From: Magnetococcales bacterium
GTDB lineage: Bacteria > Pseudomonadota > Magnetococcia > Magnetococcales > Magnetaquicoccaceae
DNA: 64,000 bases
Assembly: GCA_015231375.1 (NCBI GenBank)
Contig: JADGBT010000008.1
Coordinates: 49,394-113,393, forward strand
Reading direction: 5' to 3'
A program made the position numbers and the translations under genes. Of the stretch, positions 33,443 through 43,390 are shown one piece after another. The notes under the pieces are model-generated. The model ran no database searches. It was given only the letters and a program-made list of their open reading frames with translations, and had not been told where the DNA came from. How positions within the stretch are numbered: the first letter of the stretch is position 1; every line of letters begins with the position of its first letter.

Positions 33443-34513
33443 ATGGAAGCGCTTCAATTCATCCAGTTGGATCTGACCAACGGACTGTATCTGTTCATCG
33501 TGGGATTTGTCGGAGGACTGGTCAGCGGATTCATCGGTTCGGGAGGGGCGTTTGTCCTCACCCCGGCCATGATGAGCCTGGGCGTTCCAGGCATCGTCGC
33601 CGTGGCCAGCAACATGTGCCACAAGTTTCCCAAGGCTTTGGTGGGGGCGATCAAACGGGCGCGCTACGGTCAGGTGGATGTCAAGATGGGATTGATCATG
33701 GGTCTGTCCGCCGAAGCGGGCGTGCTCACCGGCGCCCACTTCCAGGAGGTGATCAAACAACGCTTCGGCGATGTGGGTTCCAATCTTTACGTCTCCGTGG
33801 CCTTCGTGGTGGTGCTGGGCATCGTCGGCGGCTTCGTGATGCGCGATACCCTCCAAACCATGCGCGCCGGCACCGCCGCAGAGGAGAAACCCGGTCGCCT
33901 CGCCTTGTGGGTGCAAAGCATCCACATTCCCGGCACCATGGTCTATTTCTCCAGCCTCGGCACCCGCATCTCGGTTCTGTTCACCATTCCTCTGGGCTTC
34001 GCCACCGGCCTGCTGGCGGCCACCATCGCCGTGGGCGGATTCATCGGCGTTCCGGCCCAGATCTATGTGCTGGGCATGAGCAGCCTCATGGCCTCGGCCA
34101 CCGAACTGGTGATCGCCTTCGTCATGGGTCTGGGGGGCACCATCAAATTCGCCTGGAGCGGCTATGTGGACATCCGGCTGGCCATGATCATCCTGGCCGG
34201 TTCCCTGTTCGGCATTCAGTTGGGGGCCATCGGCACCACCTACGTCAAACCCTACATGATCAAGCTGGTGATGGGAGTGATCATGCTCACGGTGATGGTC
34301 AGTCGCGCCCTGGTGATTCCGGTCTATCTGGCCCAGTTGCAATGGATGGCGCCCATGGAACCCGCCACCATGACCGTGATGAAAAATTCCAGCTTTTTGA
34401 TCATGATTCTGGCCCTGGCCCTGGGCGCGGGGATCATCGTGTTCGCCCTGATCCAGGGACGACGCGCCGCCGCGCGCGAGTCGGAACTCCTGTCGCCCAG
34501 ACCGGCCTCCTGA
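33443..34513 (+). CDS. TauE/SafE-family sulfite/organosulfonate exporter-like protein
   Basis: A 356-residue protein from the ATG at 33443. There are eight or nine hydrophobic segments. The TauE/SafE hallmark is near the start (GFVGGLVSGFIGSGGAFVLTPAMMSLG), with the second half-repeat at GFATGLLAATIAVGGFIGVPAQIYV. Family members export sulfite, sulfoacetate or related anions. Linkage to SulP, shared promoter boxes and a sulfur-storing host fit a role in sulfur anion balance. The protein is longer than the 250-residue minimum because of an extended central loop (residues 135-170). Confidence 0.8.
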   Translation: MEALQFIQLDLTNGLYLFIVGFVGGLVSGFIGSGGAFVLTPAMMSLGVPGIVAVASNMCHKFPKALVGAIKRARYGQVDVKMGLIMGLSAEAGVLTGAHFQEVIKQRFGDVGSNLYVSVAFVVVLGIVGGFVMRDTLQTMRAGTAAEEKPGRLALWVQSIHIPGTMVYFSSLGTRISVLFTIPLGFATGLLAATIAVGGFIGVPAQIYVLGMSSLMASATELVIAFVMGLGGTIKFAWSGYVDIRLAMIILAGSLFGIQLGAIGTTYVKPYMIKLVMGVIMLTVMVSRALVIPVYLAQLQWMAPMEPATMTVMKNSSFLIMILALALGAGIIVFALIQGRRAAARESELLSPRPAS

Positions 34514-34539
34514 ACACTGCAAAGACAGCAGAGACGCCC

Positions 34540-35067
34540 ATGCCACCCACCGCCCGCATCATCGCCGTCGTGGATCTGCGCGACCACCCGCAACGGGTGA
34601 TCCGCGCCGCCCTGGCGCTGACGCGGCGGCATCAGGCCCTGTTGCGTTTCGTGGTTTTGTTCGATCACGAATGGATTCCGGAGCCTGGACCCTGGTCTGT
34701 CCAGGATCGCTTTGCCTGTGCTGCGGCCTCCATGTTGGGGGGACTGGAAACCGCCGCAGCCCAGGCCGGAGCCGGAGAGTGGCCTTGCTCGCTGCTCTCC
34801 GGCCATCCGGCCACGGAAATGGCGCAACTCACCGCCCAATGGGGGGCCACCCTGATCCTCACCGACTCGGCCACGGCCCGCAATCTGTACAGCGGCTGGT
34901 TTCCCTGGCAGCACGCCTCCACCCCGCCGACCTGTCCGATCCACGTGGTGGAGCCGCCTCCGCCCAGTTTTCTGATCCTTCTGGCCGGTCTGCTGCGCCG
35001 TTTCCGCTGGCACCCCGCGCCCGCTCCCGGAGCCAGCCCGCACTCCGATCCGCCATCCGCCCCTTGA
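34540..35067 (+). CDS. UspA-like protein 2
   Basis: A 175-residue protein from the ATG at 34540. It has a UspA-like N-terminal strand (ARIIAVVDLRDHPQRVIRAAL) and a middle segment MAQLTAQWGATLILTDSATARNLYSG, similar in layout to the Usp-like protein next to sulP. The last 50 residues contain a short hydrophobic segment (SFLILLAGLLRRFRW) and a Pro-rich end. It follows tauE by 26 bases. Its role is not known. The matching pattern of transporter plus Usp-like protein in both units suggests they evolved as a pair. Confidence 0.5.
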   Translation: MPPTARIIAVVDLRDHPQRVIRAALALTRRHQALLRFVVLFDHEWIPEPGPWSVQDRFACAAASMLGGLETAAAQAGAGEWPCSLLSGHPATEMAQLTAQWGATLILTDSATARNLYSGWFPWQHASTPPTCPIHVVEPPPPSFLILLAGLLRRFRWHPAPAPGASPHSDPPSAP

Positions 35068-35088
35068 AACCGGTCATCCCCACCCCGA

Positions 35089-35778
35089 TCAACGCCAGGA
35101 TCCCACGCATCGGGGTTTGAGCAGGCCCGTGCGCAGACGGGACAAGAAAAGCTCCCGTGGCATCTCGCGCGCGCCGAAGCGCAACAGATGATCCGAGGCC
35201 ACCTGGCAATCGATCATCTCGAATCCCGACGCCACCAGATGGTCCACCAGGGTGACGAAGGCCACCTTGGAGGCGTCGGGCTGGACCGAAAACATGGACT
35301 CGCCAAAAAAGACCGCTCCCAGCGCCAGCCCGTAGACCCCGCCCACCAGTTGAGGAAAACCGGACTCCTCGTCGAGGATCCACGACTCGGCGGAGTGGGC
35401 CAGTCCCAGGCGATGCAACCGGATGAAGGCCCGTTCCATATCCCGGGTGATCCAGGTGCCGGTGGCCTCCCGCGCCCGGGCGCAGGCGCGGATCACGTGG
35501 GCGAAGGCGCAATCGAAGGTGACCACATAGGTTCCCCGCCGCAGGGTCTTGCGCAGACTGCGGGAAACGTGCAGCTCCGCCGGATCCAGCACCAGCCGAG
35601 GATCTGGACTCCACCACAAGATCGGCTCGCCTTTGGAGTACCAGGGAAAGATCCCCTCGGCATAAGCCACCAGCAACCGCCGCACCGACAAATCCCCCCC
35701 CACAGCCAACAGCCCCTCCTGCCCGGCCAGGACAGGATCGGGGAAAACAGGTTCGGGGGGGAGGCGGAAGATGGGCAT
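35089..35778 (-). CDS. aat: leucyl/phenylalanyl-tRNA-protein transferase
   Basis: A 229-residue protein from the ATG at 35778; a TTG at 35796 is possible. Conserved blocks: [51 protein letters not shown] and FEMIDCQVA. The enzyme adds Leu or Phe from a charged tRNA to N-terminal Lys or Arg, making N-degrons for ClpS-ClpAP. Length is normal. It is the last gene of the polA-led transcript, and its upstream start would overlap the KGGVGR gene. Convergent to the transporter block. Confidence 0.92.
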   Translation of the reverse strand: MPIFRLPPEPVFPDPVLAGQEGLLAVGGDLSVRRLLVAYAEGIFPWYSKGEPILWWSPDPRLVLDPAELHVSRSLRKTLRRGTYVVTFDCAFAHVIRACARAREATGTWITRDMERAFIRLHRLGLAHSAESWILDEESGFPQLVGGVYGLALGAVFFGESMFSVQPDASKVAFVTLVDHLVASGFEMIDCQVASDHLLRFGAREMPRELFLSRLRTGLLKPRCVGSWR

Positions 35779-35792
35779 GATGACAATCCAAT

Positions 35793-38141
35793 TCAATTCG
35801 GCAGAACGCGCGCCATCTCTTCATCCAACTTCCGGATCCGAAGAGGCAACTTTTTTTCCACAGCCAACTCTCTGGCCTCCTGAAACAGCCGCCGCGCAGA
35901 GTCGGGATCTCCCTCGGCCAACGCCAGACGGGCCTTGGCCGACAGGACCAATACGCGACCGGAGGTATTTCCCAACCGCTTGTATTCATCACCAGCCAGA
36001 TCCAATCGCTGCTTGCTGTCCTCGAAAAAACCACGCAGCAACAAAATCTCACCGTCCGCATAATAAATGCTGGCACGAATGAAGGGATCGTTCTGCTTTT
36101 CGTTTAACCGACGAACCCTTTCAAGAGATTCAGAAGCGAGTTTTGCATCATTGCTTAAAATATAAATATAAACCAAAACACCACAAATCACTATTTCATA
36201 AGGATCATGTTTGATTGTGATCTTCAAAGACTTTGACAATAATTCTTCAGATTTTTTCAATTTTCTCAATTCAACCAAGAGCAACCCATACAAAATCGAA
36301 ACAAATTTCAATACTGATTGATACTCTTTATCGACAGTCATATCAAACGCCGACCGGAGTACGGATTCCGATTCAACAAGACGATCAAGCTGCATCAACA
36401 CATTACCCAGACCTGATTTTACCCACGCTATCGCAAAGTGGTCATCTTCTTGTTCAAATATCGACAAGGAACTCTTATAAAAAATCTCGGCATTCTCATA
36501 GTCTTCCAAACTTTCCCTTGCACGACCCACCATCCAGTGCATTTTCCCTGACTGAGGAAAAAGCGCCATGCCAACTTCAGACACAATCAACATATCCTGC
36601 CAACGAGCTTTACCTGACAACACCTCTGCCCACCCAAACCAAAACAATTGAAAATCAACCATCCCGTGCAACCGATCACGATCTGATTTGTTTTTAAGCA
36701 AAAGACAATCCACAGGAATGGCGATTTCCTGCAATAACACAAACCATTCACCCAAACGAAAACCCACATCCCGTGCCAAATCAGACCACTGTTCCTCGGG
36801 AAATTGCAGGAAACCTTCCTGTTCCACTTGCAGGGACTCTTTCAACGACCCCAACTCTTCCCCACTGTAAGCAGGAATCTTCTGAAGAAGGTACTGTTTC
36901 TCCGGAATACTCATGGCGGAGACCGCGAGTTGATTCAGCAACGCGTCTGGATCCAACCTGGGAAGCGCGTCTTGCGGAAAGCCGGACAGCAGATCCCGCC
37001 AAGTCTTGCCTGGAGAAAGAAGATTCCAGGGGATGGCCCTTCCCAGAGGATGTCTGGATTTTCCTTTCCGTTCCCCTTTGTGAACCAGAACATCTTCCGG
37101 AATCAAGCCATCCGTCCCACTCTCTTGTTCCACGGGCAGCAAAGAGGCCATACGCGCTTTGGATTCGGCGACAATGCGCACTTTGGATTCGGCGACCGGG
37201 ATCACCCGACGCTCCAAAACCTCCGCCAACTCCCGATAAGCCAAAGCCGGTCTGGATTGGGGGTAATCCCTGGCGATGATCTGTTCGGTCAGGGCCAGAA
37301 TGGGATGATACGGAATGGCAATGGGTTTCGGCATAACCTCCGGGGTATCGGTGGTGGAATCGTGTCGGGCAAACCGGCTCAAAGTGCCCTGGATGCGATC
37401 CATGGCCTCCTGTTTGAGTTTCTCCTCCCCATCCGGAACCGGCCCGACCAAAATGGTCAGACGGGAGGGTAACTCGTTGATAGGATAATCCCGCTCGTTC
37501 AGCAATTCGGACAACAGAAATTCCAGCCCCCGACGGTTCTGCTCGTTCAGAGCGAGCAGGGCCACCACATGATCCGACCCCCCGCCGATGATCAGGTCGC
37601 CAATTTCGGTAAACCCGGTACGGGCATCCAGAAACAAAAAATCCGGAGTGCGACCCGGAAGACGATCCGAGGTGAGGGTGGCGAGTTGAGCACGGATTTC
37701 GTCAATCACCGCCGTGTTGCGCCCGGTTTCCCGCAGATCGTTCAAGGCATTCAGGGGCAGATGGCGCAACTTGCTCCGATAACGCTCATCCGCGTCCTGA
37801 TCTCCCATCCGGGCACAAGGCAGAAACAACAAATCCCCCTTGAACGCCTTGTCTTCTTGCCCCGGCACCAAACGGGGTCGATGGGTCAAAGACTTCAGAT
37901 CCAGCACCATCTCGCTGTGGGGATTGAACACGTCCGCCAAAAAATCGATCAAACCCAATCCAGAGGATTCCCCGGTTTCGGAAGAGGCCATTTCGGGCAT
38001 CAGGGTCAGGCCGGGGGCGTGCAGATCCATATCCACGACCACCACGAAATATTTCCGGCGCGCCAGGATCCAGGCCACATTCAACAAAGCGTTGGTACGC
38101 CCCACCCCACCCTTGAAGCTGTAAAACGAAATGAATTGCAT
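35793..38141 (-). CDS. KGGVGR-type ParA-like ATPase with C-terminal TPR region
   Basis: A 782-residue cytoplasmic protein. The N-terminal 300 residues are a MinD/ParA-like domain whose P-loop reads [14 protein letters not shown], with Arg where ParA has Lys; A-prime is [12 protein letters not shown]. This variant is known from proteins with TPRs in bacterial conflict and signalling systems, for example FxsT-like ones. The middle is unassigned. The last 300 residues form TPR-like helical pairs ([37 protein letters not shown]). DNA from about 36080 to 36700 is much more AT-rich than the rest, so the TPR half may have been acquired. It overlaps the preceding gene by one base (TGATG). Confidence 0.7.
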   Translation of the reverse strand: MQFISFYSFKGGVGRTNALLNVAWILARRKYFVVVVDMDLHAPGLTLMPEMASSETGESSGLGLIDFLADVFNPHSEMVLDLKSLTHRPRLVPGQEDKAFKGDLLFLPCARMGDQDADERYRSKLRHLPLNALNDLRETGRNTAVIDEIRAQLATLTSDRLPGRTPDFLFLDARTGFTEIGDLIIGGGSDHVVALLALNEQNRRGLEFLLSELLNERDYPINELPSRLTILVGPVPDGEEKLKQEAMDRIQGTLSRFARHDSTTDTPEVMPKPIAIPYHPILALTEQIIARDYPQSRPALAYRELAEVLERRVIPVAESKVRIVAESKARMASLLPVEQESGTDGLIPEDVLVHKGERKGKSRHPLGRAIPWNLLSPGKTWRDLLSGFPQDALPRLDPDALLNQLAVSAMSIPEKQYLLQKIPAYSGEELGSLKESLQVEQEGFLQFPEEQWSDLARDVGFRLGEWFVLLQEIAIPVDCLLLKNKSDRDRLHGMVDFQLFWFGWAEVLSGKARWQDMLIVSEVGMALFPQSGKMHWMVGRARESLEDYENAEIFYKSSLSIFEQEDDHFAIAWVKSGLGNVLMQLDRLVESESVLRSAFDMTVDKEYQSVLKFVSILYGLLLVELRKLKKSEELLSKSLKITIKHDPYEIVICGVLVYIYILSNDAKLASESLERVRRLNEKQNDPFIRASIYYADGEILLLRGFFEDSKQRLDLAGDEYKRLGNTSGRVLVLSAKARLALAEGDPDSARRLFQEARELAVEKKLPLRIRKLDEEMARVLPN

Positions 38142-39118
38142 CAGGCTGCCATTTGCCGTTTGAATGCCACAATATTGTCGCTCGCCGGACTCCTCTCGGC
38201 GCGCAACTGATCCTGGATCTCCCTGTCAAGCGCGGAGTGCAAACGCTCAAACCCGGCACGATCCTCAACAGGCCAAACCCACTCCAGCCAATGCAGGAAC
38301 ATCCTCATCTCCTCTTGCGGGATTGCCGCCGCTTGGCCAAACAGACATTCCCGTGCATCCCTGGTCAGTTGACGGAGTCCCGCTTCTTCGATCCTGCCCC
38401 CCACCAGGGTGAAGAGGGATCGCAACCACCGGGTACGCTCCTGGGCATCCAGGCTCTTGGTGGCCTGGAAGAAAACAAACAAATGGCTGGTGCGCACGCT
38501 CTCCGGAGAGACGGTGACCAAAGCTTCCAGCAGTCGCGCGCATTGTCCGATATCCACCGGCTGCCCATGCCCCAAACACACCCGGTCCCACAAACGCAAT
38601 AGGGAGTGGAGCTGCGCGGCATTGTCCGGCTCCAGATGATGCACATGCAACCGCTCCAGACGCCCCAGCAAAGCCGCAGCCTGGGGTGAATCCACCTGAC
38701 GGTTGAACTCCTCCCGGCTCATGACCACGGAATCGGCCAGTTTCTTCAGAAGGTGGCGCGCTGGAGAGCCATCCTTTCCGATGCCTTCAAAAAAGATCAA
38801 GACAAAATCCAGCAACGCCACCGTGTCATGCCCGATCTTCTCCCCCTCGTTCCACCCTTGGACAAAGGGCAAACGCAACCGGGACACGGCGCGGATGAAC
38901 ACCTCCCTATGCTCCTCCCCGCTCCCCCGGTAGGCGCGCAAGAAAAGATCCACGCAGGTCAATTCATCGTCTCCGAGCCAGGGACCGGCATGCTCCAATA
39001 CCCGGGATTTGGCCTCACGTTCCAGGGCGTCCACCCCTGCGCCGGCCAGATCCCGCAGCCGTTCCACATACCGTTGCCCCGCGTCGCGCACCCTTTGCCT
39101 CCCAGCCTCAATCCGCAA
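38141..39118 (-). CDS. uncharacterised helical protein
   Basis: About 325 residues if it starts at the TTG at 39118, inside the last codons of the preceding gene; ATGs at 39157 and 39184 would give longer overlaps. The N-terminus is then RIEAGRQRVRDAGQRYVERL. The protein is mostly helical, with charged surfaces and scattered Trp (MRMFLHWLEWVWPVEDRAGF). No domain, signal peptide or membrane segment is recognised. Its stop overlaps the ATG of the KGGVGR ATPase, so the two are made together. It could be an effector or adaptor for that ATPase. Confidence 0.55.
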   Translation of the reverse strand: MRIEAGRQRVRDAGQRYVERLRDLAGAGVDALEREAKSRVLEHAGPWLGDDELTCVDLFLRAYRGSGEEHREVFIRAVSRLRLPFVQGWNEGEKIGHDTVALLDFVLIFFEGIGKDGSPARHLLKKLADSVVMSREEFNRQVDSPQAAALLGRLERLHVHHLEPDNAAQLHSLLRLWDRVCLGHGQPVDIGQCARLLEALVTVSPESVRTSHLFVFFQATKSLDAQERTRWLRSLFTLVGGRIEEAGLRQLTRDARECLFGQAAAIPQEEMRMFLHWLEWVWPVEDRAGFERLHSALDREIQDQLRAERSPASDNIVAFKRQMAA

Positions 39119-40031
39119 AAAATCCCACCAGCTCCACCATGAGCTGCCCCGACGCATCCCACACCGGCACCTCCAGAGGCTCACACAACTGCTCCGAAAC
39201 GCCCAAGCCCCTCCTTCGATTATCAGGACTCACCAGATCAGACTCAAGAGGTTGTGTCAGCCCATGACACCCCGTCGTGGGTCCAGGCCAGAAAAAGACC
39301 GAATTCAGGGCATCCAGCACCGTGGGTTTATACAACGGGGTGGACGAAACAAAGTCAATGGCAATCAGACCGATATGCTCACGCCTTTGTTCCGGCGTGG
39401 AGAATCCGGGAAGCGCCAGCCACTCCACCACCTTGCGGACTTTTTCATCCTCCGACAGGATCGCCATCTCCCCACGACGGTGGGGCGCGTCTGCCGCACG
39501 CACCACCCAGGCTCCAGACGGCAGATGCCCACCGGTCACATCCATGGGCCAAGCGATCCAGGACTTCTCCAGTGACGGCGCGGTAATCCGACCCAAACGG
39601 GCCAAATGGCGCCGCACCATCCGACCCATGGTCGCAGGATCCGGCGTGGGCGATGCCTGGGCCGGATCCATCCATTGTTGGTAGAAAAAGGGCACCCGCA
39701 CATAACGGGTCAAGCGATGTTCTTGCACCGGACAACGGTTCGGCGCATTCCCGGCGCACAAAAAATGAGGCCGCACAGCCCCCTCAAGCCGAACGGTCGT
39801 TGCATGCAAGGCTTTCAGAAACGTTTCATCGTCCCCATGGGCCAACACCCCACCCAACCCGGAGACAAAAAGCGCCTCCAAATCCGGCTGAACATTGTTT
39901 CCATGCCGATTCGCCCAAGGATGACGACTGCTCAACGACGGCAAATCCAATTCCAAGGTATCGGCAAACACTCGCTCCGGACAATCATCCGGCAAAGCCC
40001 GCAATCGGGTCAACACTTCAGACAATGACAT
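39108..40031 (-). CDS. uncharacterised protein translationally coupled to polA
   Basis: A 307-residue protein whose ATG at 40031 overlaps the polA stop (TGATG). Visible features: LEALFVSGLGGVLAHGDDETFLKAL near residue 60, a Cys-containing stretch CAGNAPNRCPVQEHRL, FFYQQWMDPAQ, GRMVRRHLARLG and a Trp-rich core (KSWIAWPMDVTGGHLP). No domain is recognised and there is no signal peptide. With the next two genes it forms a tightly overlapping set, so the three products are likely to act together. The coupling to DNA polymerase I may be only operon structure. Confidence 0.6.
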   Translation of the reverse strand: MSLSEVLTRLRALPDDCPERVFADTLELDLPSLSSRHPWANRHGNNVQPDLEALFVSGLGGVLAHGDDETFLKALHATTVRLEGAVRPHFLCAGNAPNRCPVQEHRLTRYVRVPFFYQQWMDPAQASPTPDPATMGRMVRRHLARLGRITAPSLEKSWIAWPMDVTGGHLPSGAWVVRAADAPHRRGEMAILSEDEKVRKVVEWLALPGFSTPEQRREHIGLIAIDFVSSTPLYKPTVLDALNSVFFWPGPTTGCHGLTQPLESDLVSPDNRRRGLGVSEQLCEPLEVPVWDASGQLMVELVGFFAD

Positions 40032-42934
40032 CAATGCGCCTCCGCCCAGTTCCTTCCCACCCCCATATCCACCCGCAGCGGCACCGACAGGGACAGGGCC
40101 TGTTCCATGGCTTCCCGGGTCAGGGATTGGGCCTGTTCCAGTTCGGTTTCGGGCACTTCCAGGACCAGTTCGTCGTGTACCTGGAGGATCAGGCGGCTGG
40201 CCAGGGACTCCCGGCGCAAGGCGTGGTGCAGGCGGATCATGGCCAGCTTGATCAGGTCGGCGGCGGAGCCTTGCAGCGGGGCGTTGATGGCGGTGCGTTC
40301 CGCCAACTCCCGCAGGGTGCGGTTGGTGTGGTCGATGTCGGCGACGAAACAACGGCGTCCCCCCAGGGTCTCGACATAACCATGCTCCCGGGCAAAACGG
40401 ATGGTGCGTTCCATGTGGGCCTTGACCCCGTCGTAACGCTGGAAATACAAATCCATGTAGGCAAAAGCCTCCCCCACCGGAATCTTGAGCCGCTTGGCCA
40501 GTCCATACGGACTCATGCCGTAGATCAAGCCGAAATTGATGGTCTTGGCCAGCCGGCGGGACTCCGCATCCACCCGGGCCGGATCGCCTCCGAACAGCTC
40601 GGCGGCGGTAGCGGCGTGGATGTCCAGCCCCTGATCGAAGGCGCTCTTCAGACGGGGGATGTCCCCCATGTGGGCCAGCAAGCGCAACTCGATCTGGCTG
40701 TAGTCGGCGGAAAGCAACACACATCCGGGAGGGGCGACAAAGGCGGCGCGGATCGCTTTGCCTTCGGGACGGCGCACGGGAATGTTCTGCAAATTGGGGT
40801 CCGAGGAGGACAACCGCCCGGTCAGGGTGGCGGCCTGATTGAAACGGGTGTGAATCCGTCCGCTGGCCGGATCGATGCGTTCGGCCAGGGCGTCGGTGTA
40901 GGTGGATTGCAATTTGGTGAGGGAACGGTACTCCAGCACCTGTTCGGGCAGCTCGTGCCCCGCTTCGGCCAGACGGGTCAACACCTCCACATCGGTGGAA
41001 AACCCGGTCTTGGTACGCTTGCCCCCCTTGATGCCCATGCGACCGAACAGAATCTCTCCCAACTGCTGAGTGGAGTTGATGTTGAACACCTCTCCGGCCA
41101 GCTCGTGAATGCGGGTGGTCAACACCTCGCGCCGCCGGGTGAAATCCTCGGTCAGCACCCCCAACGCCCCCCGATCCACCAGGGTGCCGGCCAGCTCCAT
41201 CTCGCCGAGCACCGGCATCAACGGCAGCTCGATGGTCCGATACAGCCGCTCCATCGCAGGGATCGCCGCCAGTTGCGGAGCCATCTTTTCGGCCAGCAGC
41301 CAGGCGATCTCCGCGTCCTCGCAAGCGTAAGGCACCGCCTGGGCCAACGCCACCCGATCAAAGGTGACCTGCTTCTTGCCCACGCCCGCCACCTCCTTGA
41401 AGGTGATGGTCTGACGCCCCAACTCCGCCAACGCCAGGGCATCCAGATTGTGCCGCCGCCCCGCGCCGTGCAACAGACCGGAAATCAACAAGGTATCCCG
41501 ATCGATCCCGGCCAGGGTGATGCCGTAGCGGCGCAACATGGCGTATTCAAACCGTAAATTCTGACCGCTCTTCTTCACCCCGGGGTCTTCCAGGATGGGC
41601 CCAAGGTCCGCCAGCACCCGCTTCCGATCCAACTGCCGCCCCTCCGGCAAGGTTTCAGGCCGATGCCCCACCGGAATGTAATACCCCTCCCCGCCCTGCC
41701 AGGAAAACGACAACCCCACCAGCTCGGCCAACGCCGGATCCAGACCGGTAGTCTCGGTATCCAGGGCGAAAGCCCCCAGACCCCGCAAGACGGTCAGAAA
41801 CGCGACCCAGTCCGCCTCATCGGTCACCGCCCGATAAGAAAACGGCGCGGACGCCTCCATTCCCTCCCCGGCAGGGGATGCGGAGGAGAATTCCGGGGGC
41901 GCGGCCGGGGATTGCGACATGCCCGGCAGAAGGGATTCCCCAGGGGATTGCGACATGTCCGGCAAAAGGGATTCACCAAGGGATTCCGGCATGCCGGGCA
42001 GAGGGGATTCCCCAGGGGATTGCGGAATCGCAGCCGGGAGCGACCGGGAAGAGGAGGCCGGGGTCGCAGACAGACTGCGCTCCAGATCCCGCAGCTCGGA
42101 GGCGAACTCCATTTCGGTCAGCAGCGCCCGCAACGCCTCGACGTCCGGCAGGCCACGCCGCAACGCCTCGGGATCGAAAGGCAGATCCATCCCGTCATCC
42201 ACGGTCACCAGTTGCAACGACAGCCGCGCCAGCCGCACGGTTTCCGGATCCATCAGGTTCTTGCGCAAAGCCGGTTGGGTGAGCTGATCCGCGTGGGCCA
42301 GCAGGGTTTCCAGGTCGCCGAACTGGCGGATCAGTTTGGCTGCGGTCTTGACGCCCACCCCGGCCACGCCGGGGATGTTGTCCGAGGTGTCGCCGATCAG
42401 CGCCATGGCCTGGGTGAGGCGGGTCACCGGCACGCCCCACTGCTCTTCCACCTCCGCCGGACCGATCCAGCGCTCCTTGCCCGGATCGAAAATCCGGATC
42501 CGCTCCGACACCATCTGGGAGAGATCCTTGTCCCCGGTGACGATCGCCACCTCCCATCCCGCCCGCTCCCCCAAACGGGCCAGGGTGGCGATCAGGTCGT
42601 CGGCCTCGTGGCCGACCCGCTCGAAGATCGGCATGTTCCAAGCCGCCACCAGCCGCCGGATCACCGGAATCTGCGCCCGCAGATCATCCGGCATGGCATG
42701 GCGGTTGGCCTTGTATTCGGGATAGAGTCCATGACGAAATACCGGACCGCCCGCGTCGAACACCATGGCCAGGTATTCCGGCTTGTGTTCATGCACCACC
42801 TTGCGAATCATCTTCAAGAAGCCGAAAATGGCGTTGGTCGGAAAACCGTCGCGTCTGGCAAGGGGCCTGACGCCATAAAACGCCCGGTACAAAAATCCGG
42901 AGCCATCCATCAGAAACAGCCGGGGAGTCGTCAT
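40031..42934 (-). CDS. polA: DNA polymerase I
   Basis: A 967-residue protein from the ATG at 42934. The 5'-nuclease domain starts with LFLMDGSGFLYRAFYGV and includes SDNIPGVAGVGVKTA. A 3'-5' exonuclease domain keeps DTETTGLDP, so proofreading acids look present. Polymerase motifs are complete: LLSADYSQIELRLLAHM (A), RRLAKTINFGLIYGMSPYG (B) and QVHDELVLEV (C). Between nuclease and exonuclease lies a Pro/Ser/Gly linker of about 60 residues with three 12-residue repeats, absent from most PolA proteins. It fills Okazaki gaps and repair patches. Its start codon overlaps the divergent DUF2782 gene. Confidence 0.97.
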   Translation of the reverse strand: MTTPRLFLMDGSGFLYRAFYGVRPLARRDGFPTNAIFGFLKMIRKVVHEHKPEYLAMVFDAGGPVFRHGLYPEYKANRHAMPDDLRAQIPVIRRLVAAWNMPIFERVGHEADDLIATLARLGERAGWEVAIVTGDKDLSQMVSERIRIFDPGKERWIGPAEVEEQWGVPVTRLTQAMALIGDTSDNIPGVAGVGVKTAAKLIRQFGDLETLLAHADQLTQPALRKNLMDPETVRLARLSLQLVTVDDGMDLPFDPEALRRGLPDVEALRALLTEMEFASELRDLERSLSATPASSSRSLPAAIPQSPGESPLPGMPESLGESLLPDMSQSPGESLLPGMSQSPAAPPEFSSASPAGEGMEASAPFSYRAVTDEADWVAFLTVLRGLGAFALDTETTGLDPALAELVGLSFSWQGGEGYYIPVGHRPETLPEGRQLDRKRVLADLGPILEDPGVKKSGQNLRFEYAMLRRYGITLAGIDRDTLLISGLLHGAGRRHNLDALALAELGRQTITFKEVAGVGKKQVTFDRVALAQAVPYACEDAEIAWLLAEKMAPQLAAIPAMERLYRTIELPLMPVLGEMELAGTLVDRGALGVLTEDFTRRREVLTTRIHELAGEVFNINSTQQLGEILFGRMGIKGGKRTKTGFSTDVEVLTRLAEAGHELPEQVLEYRSLTKLQSTYTDALAERIDPASGRIHTRFNQAATLTGRLSSSDPNLQNIPVRRPEGKAIRAAFVAPPGCVLLSADYSQIELRLLAHMGDIPRLKSAFDQGLDIHAATAAELFGGDPARVDAESRRLAKTINFGLIYGMSPYGLAKRLKIPVGEAFAYMDLYFQRYDGVKAHMERTIRFAREHGYVETLGGRRCFVADIDHTNRTLRELAERTAINAPLQGSAADLIKLAMIRLHHALRRESLASRLILQVHDELVLEVPETELEQAQSLTREAMEQALSLSVPLRVDMGVGRNWAEAH
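41910..42028. repeat. 36-bp tandem repeat in the PolA interdomain linker
   Basis: Three to three and a half copies of a 36-bp unit such as GGGATTGCGACATGCCCGGC followed by AGAAGGGATTCCCCA. They encode QSPGESLLPGMS-type dodecapeptides in polA. Units differ by a few bases. Confidence 0.8.
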
Positions 42935-43361
42935 GAAGTCCCAATCACCCTCTCTTGTTGCCCAAGGTCCAACCCGTCTCCGCGACCGCCGCGAACGGGT
43001 GGTGTGTTCCACACTGCTGGCGCTGCTGCTTCTGACCGCCCAATCCGCCCTGGCCGCCGAAACCCCCAGGGGAGAAGCCCAACCGGTCCCCGCCAAAGGA
43101 CCGCTGGTTTCGGAACTGCGGGAAAATCTCGATCCCGACCGTCCGGGTCACGAAACCGTCATCCGCAAATACGAAGACGCCCAGGGCAATCAGGTGCGCG
43201 AATTCATGACCCATGGGGCCATTTATCAGCTCCAGGTGATTCCGGTCAACGGCGCGCCCTACTATCTCATCGACACCGATGGAGACGGACTGTTCGAATC
43301 CCGCTCCAACGGCTACGAACTCCAGATCGCCATCCCCCACTGGGTTCTGTTCCGCTATTGA
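42933..43361 (+). CDS. DUF2782-family exported protein
   Basis: A 142-residue protein. The N-terminus is charged, followed by a signal segment (VVCSTLLALLLLTAQSALAAE). The conserved core is HGAIYQLQVIPVNGAPYYL then IDTDGDGLFESR, as in DUF2782 proteins of proteobacteria, which are often encoded beside polA or thrB. Function is unknown. The ATG at 42933 shares the palindrome CATG with the polA start on the other strand. A GTG near the signal region could be the real start and would open a short promoter space. Confidence 0.7.
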   Translation: MKSQSPSLVAQGPTRLRDRRERVVCSTLLALLLLTAQSALAAETPRGEAQPVPAKGPLVSELRENLDPDRPGHETVIRKYEDAQGNQVREFMTHGAIYQLQVIPVNGAPYYLIDTDGDGLFESRSNGYELQIAIPHWVLFRY

Positions 43362-43390
43362 CCCCACCGGCCCGGCCCCTCCGCCTTCCG

